From assembly GCA_964420975.1 (NCBI GenBank), contig CAYQVH010000002.1, positions 62,001 through 126,000 on the forward strand: a DNA stretch of 64,000 nt, given 5' to 3'. A program made the translations under genes and the position numbers. Below the pieces are notes generated by a model. The model did not search any database and was not told the DNA's origin. It saw nothing but the letters and a program-made list of their open reading frames with translations. Positions 35,912-44,488 of this stretch are shown one piece after another. This DNA is from Accumulibacter sp964420975. Lineage in GTDB: Bacteria > Pseudomonadota > Gammaproteobacteria > Burkholderiales > Rhodocyclaceae. Numbering within the stretch: the stretch's first letter is position 1; every line of letters starts with the position of its first letter.

Positions 35912-38113
35912 ATGAACCCCGTTTCCCGATCTTCCGATTGGGTCGGCCCGATCGATGGACGCGTCCGCTTTCTGTTGGCGGCGGTCATTCTGGGTCTGTT
36001 GATGACTGGCCCGTTTCTGATTACGGCGCTTCTCGTCTGGGCGGACGCCGATCCGGCCGACGAGGCTTTGCTGATCCAGCTCATCGTTCCCCATCTGTCA
36101 CTCGGCGCAATGATGACGATTTTCGGCTTCCTTGTCGGCCTGCTGGTGATTCGCTTTCTGTTCCGGCAGTACGTACAAGGCCTCTTACGCTTGGTCGAGA
36201 ACCTGCGCCTGATGCGGGCGGCGAACCGGCACTTTCGTGTCGTCCCCGAGGGGCCGCCAGAAGTGCAGCTGTTGGCGCACGCGACCAACGACCTGGCGCA
36301 GCAGCGCGACGGCTTGCTTGACGACGTTGACGCGCAAATCGTGGCGGCCAAGGCGTCGATCGAGGAAGAAAAGAACCGGCTCGCCGCCTTGATGTCCGAA
36401 CTGGCGCAAGCGGTCGTCGTCTGCAATGTTGACGGACGCATCCTGCTGTACAACAACCGGGCGCGACTTCAGTTCCGGGCGCTTGCGCAGGGAGACACGG
36501 TCGTCGCTGGCGGAGCGCTGATCGGACTCGGTCGCTCGATCTTCTCGATTCTCGAACGCAATCAGATCGACCACGCCCTGGAGGTCGTTCGGCATCGACT
36601 CGGCAAGGGGGCCGCCGCGGCGATGGCCAATTTCGTCACCACGGCGCGTGGTGGGCAGCTGCTGCGCGTGCAGCTGGTGCCGGTCCTGCCGACTGCAGAG
36701 GCGCTTCGACCGCGTGAGATGACGGGCTACGTCCTCACGGTCGAGAACATCACGCGTAGTCTCGAACAGGAATCACGGCGCGACCAAGTCCTGCACTCCC
36801 TGACGGACGGTAGTCGCGGCAGCTTGGCCAACATCCGCGCCGCGGTCGCCAACCTGATGGACTACCCGGACATGGGGGCCGAGGTTCGCGAGCGTTTTGT
36901 CGGCATCATCGGCGACGAAGTGGTGCGCATGAGCCAGCGTCTCGACCAGACGATGAGCGAGTTTGCCGACTCGCTGAAGACACGCTGGCCGCTGGAAGAC
37001 GTTCTCGGCACAGACGTCATCGCCGCGGCGCAGCGACGGATCGAACAGCAGCTTGCGCTGCCCACCCGAAGCGACGAGATCGACGAACGCTTGTGGCTGC
37101 GGGTGGAGAGTTTTTCACTGGTCTTTTCCTTCGCGTTCCTGACCTCCCGCTTGATCGAACGCTTGGCGATCAAGGAAATCGCCTTCCGTCTGCTGCCGTT
37201 TGGCAAGCTTGCCTACCTCGATCTGATCTGGAGCGGGCACACCCTGTCCGTCGACACGTCTTACACGTGGGAAACGGAGGCGATGCAAGTCGGCAAGGAG
37301 TCGTCGCCGCTGACCTTGCGCGACGTCATCGATCGCCATGGCGGAGAGATCTGGTACGAGCGCGAGAAGGCCACGCAGCGCTCGTTCTTTCGCTTCGTCC
37401 TGCCGGTCGCTTCGCCTGAACCCGTTGCCGCCGACGCGGTCGACAATCTCGGTGTTCGGCCGGAGTACTATGACTTCGACCTCTTCCATTATCGCGACCA
37501 CAGCGTCAATCTCGATCGGCCGCTCTGCGACCTTGCGTATACGGTCTTCGACACCGAGACGACGGGGCTCGAACCGGCTGCCGGAGACGAGATCATCCAG
37601 CTTGGTGCCGTGCGCATCGTCAACGGCCGTCTCCTGCGCCACGAGCATTTCGACCAGCTGGTCGATCCGGAGCGTTTACTCCGACCGGAAGGCACACGCA
37701 TTCACGGTCTGACCGACGACATGGTTCGCGGACAGCCGACCATCGACGTCGTCTTGCCCGCCTTTCACGATTTCTGCAGCGATACGGTTCTTGTCGGGCA
37801 CAACGCGGCCTTCGACATGCGCTTTCTGCAGCTGAAGGAGGGAGCGACCGGCGTTGTTTTCAGCCAGCCGGTGCTCGATACGCTGCTGCTCTCCGGCGTC
37901 TTGCATCCAAACCAGACGTCGCATCAGCTCGACAGCATCGCTCAGCGTTTGGGCATCGTGATCGAGGAACGCCACAACGCGCTCGCCGATGCCTACGCAA
38001 CCGGCGAAGTCTTTCTGAAGATGCTTCCGCTGTTGGCACAGATGGGAATCGTTACCTTGCGCCAGGCGCTGGATGCCTCGGAAAAAACCTTTTTTGCGCG
38101 CGTGAAATACTGA
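35912..38113 (+). CDS. Membrane sensor fused to DnaQ-like 3'-5' exonuclease
   Basis: A 733-residue protein. Two N-terminal helices (about 20-45 and 62-85) anchor it; a HAMP-like/coiled-coil stretch, a PAS-like domain (about 145-270) and a degenerate histidine-kinase-like region (about 285-480) follow. The dimerisation helix region LTDGSRGSLANIRAA lacks the phosphoacceptor His. The C-terminal exonuclease has the DEDDh residues: D547 and E549 (FDTETTG), D635 (HNAAFDMRF), H688 and D693 (HNALADAYAT). The start at 35912 is chosen because earlier in-frame sequence belongs to the attR site. Betaproteobacterial homologues with this mix exist; the role is unclear, perhaps a membrane-linked nucleotide or DNA trimming enzyme. 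Confidence 0.85.
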   Translation: MNPVSRSSDWVGPIDGRVRFLLAAVILGLLMTGPFLITALLVWADADPADEALLIQLIVPHLSLGAMMTIFGFLVGLLVIRFLFRQYVQGLLRLVENLRLMRAANRHFRVVPEGPPEVQLLAHATNDLAQQRDGLLDDVDAQIVAAKASIEEEKNRLAALMSELAQAVVVCNVDGRILLYNNRARLQFRALAQGDTVVAGGALIGLGRSIFSILERNQIDHALEVVRHRLGKGAAAAMANFVTTARGGQLLRVQLVPVLPTAEALRPREMTGYVLTVENITRSLEQESRRDQVLHSLTDGSRGSLANIRAAVANLMDYPDMGAEVRERFVGIIGDEVVRMSQRLDQTMSEFADSLKTRWPLEDVLGTDVIAAAQRRIEQQLALPTRSDEIDERLWLRVESFSLVFSFAFLTSRLIERLAIKEIAFRLLPFGKLAYLDLIWSGHTLSVDTSYTWETEAMQVGKESSPLTLRDVIDRHGGEIWYEREKATQRSFFRFVLPVASPEPVAADAVDNLGVRPEYYDFDLFHYRDHSVNLDRPLCDLAYTVFDTETTGLEPAAGDEIIQLGAVRIVNGRLLRHEHFDQLVDPERLLRPEGTRIHGLTDDMVRGQPTIDVVLPAFHDFCSDTVLVGHNAAFDMRFLQLKEGATGVVFSQPVLDTLLLSGVLHPNQTSHQLDSIAQRLGIVIEERHNALADAYATGEVFLKMLPLLAQMGIVTLRQALDASEKTFFARVKY

Positions 38114-38636
38114 GGCAGCACTCGGCCCGGTCGACGAAGGTAAACCGGGTCGCTCGGGCCCAGGGCAGCGGCCAGCGCGCGCTCGCCCCGGCCCCGACTC
38201 GGCGCGCCGCGTCGAGGTGACCGTGTCGCGCCGTCAGCCGGGTTCGCCGGTCATGAGTGACGCTGACCGTCGTTTCGCGGTGATCACGCCGGCTGTTGCT
38301 CGCGCGCTGCCGCGTGAGCAAACCAGCCAGGTCGGCGGCGAGGGTGAAACGCTCAACGCCTGTATCGACCGTGTAGAAAACAGGCAAGTCCAGACGCTGC
38401 TGTATCGAACGGCTGAGAATCGAGGCGTGAGTCCGCCGAACGCGCCCTGCCGAGAGGCCGACGACGGCGAACCCGCTTCGTCAACCGCATTCGGTCGGCA
38501 TTCGGTCGGCTATTGGTCGGCTTTTGGTCGGCATTGACGGCGCAGCACCTGCCGAAGATGCTGCCGGGTGAGCGTCGCCGCCGCGAGCCGGTGGCGATCG
38601 CGGTGTTGCCAACTTCCCTCGACCAGCCTGCAGACG
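38114..38636. other. 523-bp gap without a supported gene
   Basis: Open frames on both strands here are Arg/Ala-rich and match no family. The only notable structure is the tandem 11-bp repeat at 38487-38535. The last 90 bases may hold the promoter of the TIR gene, but no convincing promoter was found. Confidence 0.5.
38487..38535 (+). repeat. Tandem 11-bp repeat, four units
   Basis: Units GCATTCGGTCG, GCATTCGGTCG, GCTATTGGTCG and GCTTTTGGTCG are followed by a partial GCATT. Two units are identical and two diverge at 2-3 positions. It lies about 100 bases upstream of the TIR gene start. Too few and too short for CRISPR; function unknown. Confidence 0.8.
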
Positions 38637-40939
38637 ATGCTTGCGAACAAACCTTCGCCGGTATTTGACGTCTTCCTCAGCTACAAGACCAGCGACCGTG
38701 ACGCCGTGCGTGACCTGAAGTCGGCGCTGGTTGCGCGCGGGCTACGCGTTTGGCTCGACCTCGACGAACTGCGGCCGGGATTGAACTGTCAGCCGCGCAT
38801 CGAGCAGGCGCTGCGCGCAGCATCGCCGCCTTGATCGGCAGCGAGGGTATCGGACCATGGCAGGACGAGGAAATCCAGGCGGCGATGCAACTCGCCGTCC
38901 GTACGCAACGGCCGCTGATTCCCGTGCTGCCGCCGCGAGCCCCCAAAGAAATTCCCGAACTGCCGCTCTTCATCGGCAATCGCACCTGGGTCGACCTGCG
39001 GTCAGGGCTGAGCGAAGCGGGCATCAATGACCTGGTCTCGGCGACGCGCGCATCCGCAAGTCCGCTCCTACATACCTGGGCGCTGCGCGCACGAGCGAAC
39101 GGGCGGCTGGTCGCCATCGCCAGCGGGGAAGGTCCCGAAGCGCAGTCGTGCAGCGCGCTGGTGCGCGCGCTGACCGGCGTCGACTGCACTGCGGCGTCGC
39201 CCGACGAAGCCGCCGACCAGCTCGCGGCGTGGGCTGGCGCGGCGGCGGGCGGTCTGCCGCCGCTGCTGATCATCGACGAGGCCGAAGCGGTGCTCAAGCA
39301 GCACCTACCGCACCGCTTCTTCGAACGCTTGCGCGGCATGCTCGGGCGTCTGTGCCTGCTGCTCGCGACGCGCCACGAAATCGGCGAAATCGGGCGCGAT
39401 GATGGACTCACCTCGCCACTTGCTCAACCGCCTGCAAGTACTGCGCGTCGGGCTGCTCGAAGACGCTGCTGTCGGCGAACTGATCGCGCGCGGCGACGGC
39501 GTTCTCACGCCAGGCGACGCGGCGACGCTGCGCCGTTGCGCCGGCCGCCACCCGTTCTACCTGACGCTGCTCGCCCACTACCTGTGGCAGGCGCGGCGCG
39601 ACGGCGACGGCGAGGCCGCCGCGCTCGACGCCTTTCGGGAAGACGCTTTCCAGCGCCTCGGCGAATGGTGGCGTGCGCTGCCGGCGCGCGAGCAGGCAGC
39701 GTCGCGGTCGGCGTCGCGTTCATCGTGTTTTTCTTCCGCCTGCCGCTGCCCTTCCTCGCCGGCGACCTCGTTGTCGCCGCCACGGAGAATCCCGCACTGG
39801 TGCAGCGCGTTCTCGACGCCTGTGCGATCGCTCCCGGCCAGCGCGGCGTCGCGCGGCGCGCGCTCGCCGAGCCGCTGGCGCGCTTCGCGCCGACGATCCT
39901 GGCGGCGTTCCGGCAGGCGCTCGCCGTGCTGCACTGGGGACGGCAGGTCTTCCGCGGCCGCGAAGGCGTTGTCCGCCAGATCGAAGGTTTGCTTGGCGAC
40001 CGCCAGAACAGCGCCGCGCTGGCGCTGATCGGTCCGCGCCGCTGCGGCAAGTCGTCGCTGCTCAATATGTTCCGCCTGCTGCTCGCCGAGACGCAGATCG
40101 TGCTCTTCGACCTGCAGGACAATCCGTCGACGACGCCGGCGGTGTTCTATCGCGCGCTCGCCGAGCAGGCGCGCGTCCAGGCCGAGCGCGACCGCCGGCT
40201 GCGCCTGCCGGCGTTTCCCGACGGTGCGCCGATCGAAGCCTTGCGCGCCTGGTTCGAGGCGCTCGAAAACCTCGCCGACGCGCCGCGCATTCTGATCTGC
40301 ATCGACGAGTTCGAGCGTCTGGCGAGCCTTTTCCCGGCGTCGGGCAACGAATTGCTGCAGTTCATGGGTCTCTTGCGGGCGACCATCCAGCACCGCCGCC
40401 GCGTTCGCCTGCTGGCTGCCGGCGCGGCGCCGTTCGACGAACTCGACGCCTTGTGGAACGACCACTTCATCAACCTGCGCGAGATCCGCATCGGCTACCT
40501 CGAGCGCGCGACCGCGGTCGAGCTGCTCGTGCGCCCGATCGACGACTTCCCGCCGGAGACGATTCCGCGCGCGATCGCCGAGGCCGCGGTGGCGCGCAGC
40601 GGTGGGCAGCCGTACCTGACGCAGCTTTACGGCTCGCTGCTCGTCGATCGCCTGAACGCGGAGAAACGGCGCTCGGCGACCACCGCCGATCTGGCGGCGG
40701 TCGAGGAGGAGTTGCTCGACCAGGCCGGGTATTACTTCCGCAACGTGTGGCACGATCTGCCGGCGGCGGCGCAGGCGATTACCGCTGCCGCCGCGCGAGG
40801 CGAGCGCGGGCAGGCGGGAGCGTCCGGCGACGCAGCCACGCGGCGCATCCTCCGTCGCCGCCAGGTCGTCGGCGACCACGGCGAGCTGCTGGTGCCGGTC
40901 TTCGGCCGCTGGATCAAGGAGCAGCATTTTCCGTACTAG
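38637..40939 (+). pseudogene. TIR - tandem STAND/AAA ATPase protein, frameshifted
   Basis: One broken gene. Frame 1 (38637 to about 38820) encodes the TIR N-terminus (FDVFLSYKTSDRDAVRDLKSAL...WLDLDELRPG). Frame 2 continues the TIR (RSIAALIGSEGIGPWQDEEI, with a candidate catalytic Glu) and a first NTPase-like region with Walker B LLIIDEAEAV. Near 39415 the coding potential moves to another frame (LLNRLQVLRVGLLED... GRHPFYLTLLAHYLW) and returns near 39705. The last part holds a second ATPase with Walker A GPRRCGKSSLL and Walker B ILICIDEFE. Resembles TIR-NTPase proteins implicated in phage defence. Either a decaying gene or sequencing errors; as read, it cannot give one normal product. Confidence 0.75.
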
Positions 40940-41139
40940 GCCCGCCAGCACTCGAACTTCGGCTGCCAGACGGCGCAACACCGCTTGACGATCGCCTTCC
41001 AGCGAGGTCCCAGGCATGGAGTGCCGGGCGCGACGCGCCGACGACGGGCGCCCAGCCCTACGCCGAACGCCGCAGGCGATGCGGCCGTCGACGAAGTCGT
41101 CGTAAAGGCGGTTGGCGCGGTTGTTGACGACGGTGGTGA

Positions 41140-41408
41140 TCAGCGTATCCCGGGATTGCTCGGCGTGAGCCTCGGCCGAAGCTCAGCTGCCGCCAGTTGG
41201 AGAGGCCGCCTTGAAAGCTCCATTTCCTCCGACGTCACCGTCCTGCCACCAGCTCCGCTGAGCTTGCCTTCCGCCGCTGCATTGTCCCTGTTGCGCAAGG
41301 TCTGGTCGCTCAGCCCGAGTTCCTTGCAAACCATACCGAGCTCTGGCCGTCCTTGATCCGCTTGACCGGCAGTTTTTTGAACGTGGCCGTGTATGCCTGC
41401 TTCGCCAT
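41140..41408 (-). pseudogene. IS3-family transposase OrfA remnant
   Basis: From ATG 41408 the minus strand reads MAKQAYTATFKKLPVKRIKDGQ, then a frameshift near 41345, after which MVCKELGLSDQTLRN... AAEGKLSGAGGRTVTSEEMELSR continues in another frame and ends at 41140. This is the helix-turn-helix protein OrfA of IS3-family elements. The orfB part with the DDE domain is missing, and no terminal inverted repeats were recognised, so this is a dead fragment marking past IS activity beside the TIR gene. Confidence 0.75.
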
Positions 41409-41588
41409 CTACATTCCTTGCCTTCCAAAAGTGACGTCAATTCTATGGCGCTCTTGGCAGACAAAATTTCGGGGGAAGCTCAGTTCGAATCGCGGAACTT
41501 GGGCGTCTGTCGACCTTCAGCTCGTGCCGATCGCCGACGCGCCGTCGATGTGGCCGTGGTGGGTGGTGCCGCCGGGACGGCTCGTCCG

Positions 41589-41963
41589 TTAATCGGCGAG
41601 TACGCAGGACCAGACCGCGACGACGTTGATCAGGGCGACGAAGACCGCCGCGCTACCGACGTCCTTGGCGCGTTTCGCTAGCGGGTGGCGATCGAGCGAC
41701 ACGCGGTCGACGACGGCTTCGATGGCGGAATTGACGAGTTCGACGATGAGAACCAGGAGGACGCTGCCGACCATCAGGGCGCGTGCGCTGCCGTCGGGCG
41801 CGAGGTAGAGCGCGAGCGGGATGAGCAGTGTGGCGAGTGCGACCTCCTGGCGGAATGCGTGCTCTGCCTGAATCGCGGCGCGCAGGCCGGAAAGCGAATA
41901 GTGATAGGCGTTCCAGACCCGACGCCAGCCGCTCTGTCCCTTGAACGGACTTTCATCACTCAC
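41589..41963 (-). CDS. dgkA: Diacylglycerol kinase
   Basis: An integral membrane kinase of 124 residues with three transmembrane helices. The family motifs are visible: EHAFRQEV near residue 35 and VELVNSAIEAVVDR with the catalytic Glu in the second half. DgkA phosphorylates diacylglycerol released from membrane-derived oligosaccharide synthesis, returning it to phosphatidic acid. It is divergent from rpiA across about 160 bases. Confidence 0.95.
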   Translation of the reverse strand: MSDESPFKGQSGWRRVWNAYHYSLSGLRAAIQAEHAFRQEVALATLLIPLALYLAPDGSARALMVGSVLLVLIVELVNSAIEAVVDRVSLDRHPLAKRAKDVGSAAVFVALINVVAVWSCVLAD

Positions 41964-42126
41964 TCCCGAATCTCCCGGATGGTTGTCGGCGTTGAGTATA
42001 CCGGGTCAGCGCGAGAGGGGAGTCGCCGGCTCGTCCGCCCTTGCCGGGACGTGCGTCGCAAAAGGCTGTCGCCAAGCTCCGACAGCGACTAGAATGGTGC
42101 CACCGATAGCGAGCATACGATTCAGC

Positions 42127-42795
42127 GTGACCGTGGAAGAACTGAAGCAAGCGGCGGCGCGCGCCGCCATTCCTTACGTCGTCGAAGGCGCGATGGTCGG
42201 CGTCGGTACGGGCTCGACGACCAACTACTTCATCGACGAACTGGCGACGATTCGGCAGACGATTCGGGGGGCGGTCGCGAGTTCGGAAGCAACGCGGCGA
42301 AGACTGGAACGGCACGGTATTCCCGTTTTCGACCTTGCCGACATTGACGAGATTCCGGTGTATGTCGATGGCGCCGACGAGATCAATGCGGCACGGCAGA
42401 TGATCAAGGGCGGCGGCGGAGCGCTAACGCGCGAGAAGATTGTTGCCGCCGTCGCGGCAACCTTCGTGTGCATTGTCGATGCGTCGAAGCGGGTGTCTAC
42501 ACTCGGACGCTTTCCACTACCTGTCGAAGTCATCCCCATGGCTATCCAGCACGTGATGCGGCAGCTGGCGCGGGTCGGTGGCTCACCGGCGCTGCGCCCG
42601 AATTTCGTGACCGACAACGGCAACCTGATCGTCGACGTCGCCGGACTGGAAATTGACGACCCACCAGCGCTCGAAGCGGAAATCAACCACATCGTCGGTG
42701 TGGTCACAAACGGTCTCTTCGCTCGCCGTCCCGCCGACGTCTGCCTGTTGGCGACCCGTTCCGGCGTCGAGACGTATTGCGCCAGCCCAGGCTAA
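42127..42795 (+). CDS. rpiA: Ribose-5-phosphate isomerase A
   Basis: The pentose-phosphate enzyme interconverting ribose-5-phosphate and ribulose-5-phosphate, 222 residues. Motifs are intact: GVGTGSTTNYFID (phosphate binding), SSEATRRRLE, VDGADEIN (catalytic Asp) and IKGGGGALTREKI (catalytic Glu/Lys region). A GTG start at 42127 aligns with the E. coli N-terminus (x-TVEELKQAA); an ATG at 42094 would add 11 residues. No good ribosome-binding site favours either. Convergent with yggX (13 bases apart). Confidence 0.95.
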   Translation: MTVEELKQAAARAAIPYVVEGAMVGVGTGSTTNYFIDELATIRQTIRGAVASSEATRRRLERHGIPVFDLADIDEIPVYVDGADEINAARQMIKGGGGALTREKIVAAVAATFVCIVDASKRVSTLGRFPLPVEVIPMAIQHVMRQLARVGGSPALRPNFVTDNGNLIVDVAGLEIDDPPALEAEINHIVGVVTNGLFARRPADVCLLATRSGVETYCASPG

Positions 42796-42808
42796 GGCGT
42801 ACGAGACC

Positions 42809-43078
42809 TTAGGCCGGCGGCACGTAGCCCTGCACGCGGTCGGCGCCGCTGCCGAAAAAGTGCCGCTCCATTTGTTCGGCAAGATACTTGCGATGCGCGG
42901 CGTCGGCCAAATTGAGTCGGTTTTCGTTGATGATCATCGTTTGCAGGCGTATCCATTGCTGCCACGCTTCCTTGGAAACGCTCTCGAAAATCCGTTTGCC
43001 GAGTTCGCCGGGATACGGCGGGAAATCAAGACCCTCCGCTTGGCGGCCGAGCTTGACGCAATCAACAACCCTGGTCAT
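42809..43078 (-). CDS. yggX: Probable Fe(2+)-trafficking protein YggX
   Basis: An 89-residue protein matching the YggX family along its whole length (MTRVVDCVKLGRQAEGLDFPPYPGELGKRIFESVSKEAWQQW...). The conserved Cys at position 7 and the PGELG segment are present. The family protects iron-sulfur clusters from oxidative damage. It follows argA on the same strand after 89 bases, and a co-transcript is possible. Confidence 0.95.
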   Translation of the reverse strand: MTRVVDCVKLGRQAEGLDFPPYPGELGKRIFESVSKEAWQQWIRLQTMIINENRLNLADAAHRKYLAEQMERHFFGSGADRVQGYVPPA

Positions 43079-43167
43079 GAAATCGACTCCTTAAACAGGC
43101 TGCGACCGTGGCGCAGCCATAACAGTTCGGCGACGGCGTTGCGCACGGCTTGGACCCGTCAACCACG

Positions 43168-44487
43168 TTACAAATCCTTGACCAGCACGACCGAGCGTCG
43201 TTGCAGGTTGTAGACCAGCCGCTTTTCTGTCGGCAGGTCATCCACTTGTGCGGCGACAAAGCCGCGTTCCTTGAACCAGTGAGCGGTAACCGTCGTTAGG
43301 ACGAAGAGGCGCCTGACGCCCGCCGCGCGAGCTCTCGTTTCAATGCGCCGCATCAGGCGTGCGCCGTAACCCCATCTGCGATAGTGTTTATGGACCGCAA
43401 AACAGGCGAGTTCGGCTTGCTCCTCGCCATACGGATAGAGCGCCGCGCAGCCGACGATCACGCCGTCGTGTTCGACCACGGAAAAGCGGTTGATTTCACG
43501 TTCCAGCAGTTCGCGTGAGCGACGCACCAGCGAGCCATCCTCCTCCAGCGGCTCGATCAAGGCGACCAGGCCGCCAATGTCGTCGGGGCGCGCGTCGCGG
43601 AGCTGTTCGAGCGACTCACGGGTGATCACCGTACCGACGCCGTCACGGGTGAAGAGTTCTCGCAGCAGCGTTCCGTCCTCGTCGTAGCCAATCAGGTGTA
43701 CGCGTCCGACGCCGGCGCGACTGGCGCGCGCGGCGCTGGGAAGATAGCGCTTGAGGTCGGGCGACAGCCAGTCGCCGAGCGCGATCAGGCGCTCGGCGGC
43801 GTCTACGGTCAGCTCGTCGAGCAGGGCGCCGTCGATGTCGGTTGCTCCCAAGCTGTCGGTGAGAAAGATCAGCTTCTCGGCGGGCAGCGCGGTGGCAACA
43901 GCTTCGGCGACTTCCTCCATCGCCAGATTGAATATCTCGCCGGTCGGGCTCGATCCGATACACGAGAGGAGAACGATGTTGCCGAGATCCAGTTGTGCTC
44001 GGATGCCTTCGGCGTCGATCTTGCGTACCTGGCCGGAATACTGCAGGTCTACGCCATCGACGACGCCGACCGGCTTGGCGGTAATGAAGTTGCCGCCGAC
44101 GACGCGAATCGTGCTGTGTGCCATCGGTGTGTCGGCGAGGCCCTGCGACAACAGGGCTTCGATCTCGACGTAGATCCGGCCGACGGCATCGATGACGCAG
44201 GCGATCGCCTGCGCATCGGTGACGCGATAATTGCCGTGATAGACCGACGGCAGCCCCAGCTTGCGCAACAGGGTTTCGATCTGCGGCCGGGCACCATGTA
44301 CCAGCACCAGGCGGACGCCGAGCGCGGCCAGAAGATTGACGTCGTAGGCCAGCGTCCGTGCCAGCTGGCCAGCGATCGCCTTGCCACCGAAGGCTACTAA
44401 AAAGGTCTTGCCGCGAAAAAGATTGACGTACGGCGCAACCGATCGGAACCAGCCGACAAAGTCCGCCGCGTCACGGTCAGCGGTCAT
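43168..44487 (-). CDS. argA: N-acetylglutamate synthase (classic ArgA)
   Basis: The first enzyme of arginine synthesis, 439 residues: an amino-acid-kinase-like N-terminal domain (about 1-290: FLVAFGGKAIAGQLARTLAYDVNLLAALGVRLVLVHGARPQI) that binds arginine as feedback inhibitor, and a C-terminal GNAT domain (about 300-430: YPYGEEQAELACFAVHKHYRRWGYG). The ATG at 44487 follows the phosphotransferase stop by one base; a longer in-frame start upstream would overlap that gene by about 145 bases and is Arg/Pro-rich, so it was rejected. Confidence 0.95.
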   Translation of the reverse strand: MTADRDAADFVGWFRSVAPYVNLFRGKTFLVAFGGKAIAGQLARTLAYDVNLLAALGVRLVLVHGARPQIETLLRKLGLPSVYHGNYRVTDAQAIACVIDAVGRIYVEIEALLSQGLADTPMAHSTIRVVGGNFITAKPVGVVDGVDLQYSGQVRKIDAEGIRAQLDLGNIVLLSCIGSSPTGEIFNLAMEEVAEAVATALPAEKLIFLTDSLGATDIDGALLDELTVDAAERLIALGDWLSPDLKRYLPSAARASRAGVGRVHLIGYDEDGTLLRELFTRDGVGTVITRESLEQLRDARPDDIGGLVALIEPLEEDGSLVRRSRELLEREINRFSVVEHDGVIVGCAALYPYGEEQAELACFAVHKHYRRWGYGARLMRRIETRARAAGVRRLFVLTTVTAHWFKERGFVAAQVDDLPTEKRLVYNLQRRSVVLVKDL

Positions 44488-44488
44488 G

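Noticed and set aside
38487..38535. CRISPR array
   Set aside because: Units are 11 bp, contiguous and without spacers; no cas gene is nearby.
39578..41017. Minus-strand open frame (479 codons) across the TIR-ATPase gene
   Set aside because: Composition is Arg/Ala-rich with no motif, and conserved ATPase motifs are on the other strand.
41140..41588. Complete IS3-family insertion sequence
   Set aside because: Only orfA is present, with a frameshift; orfB and inverted repeats were not found.
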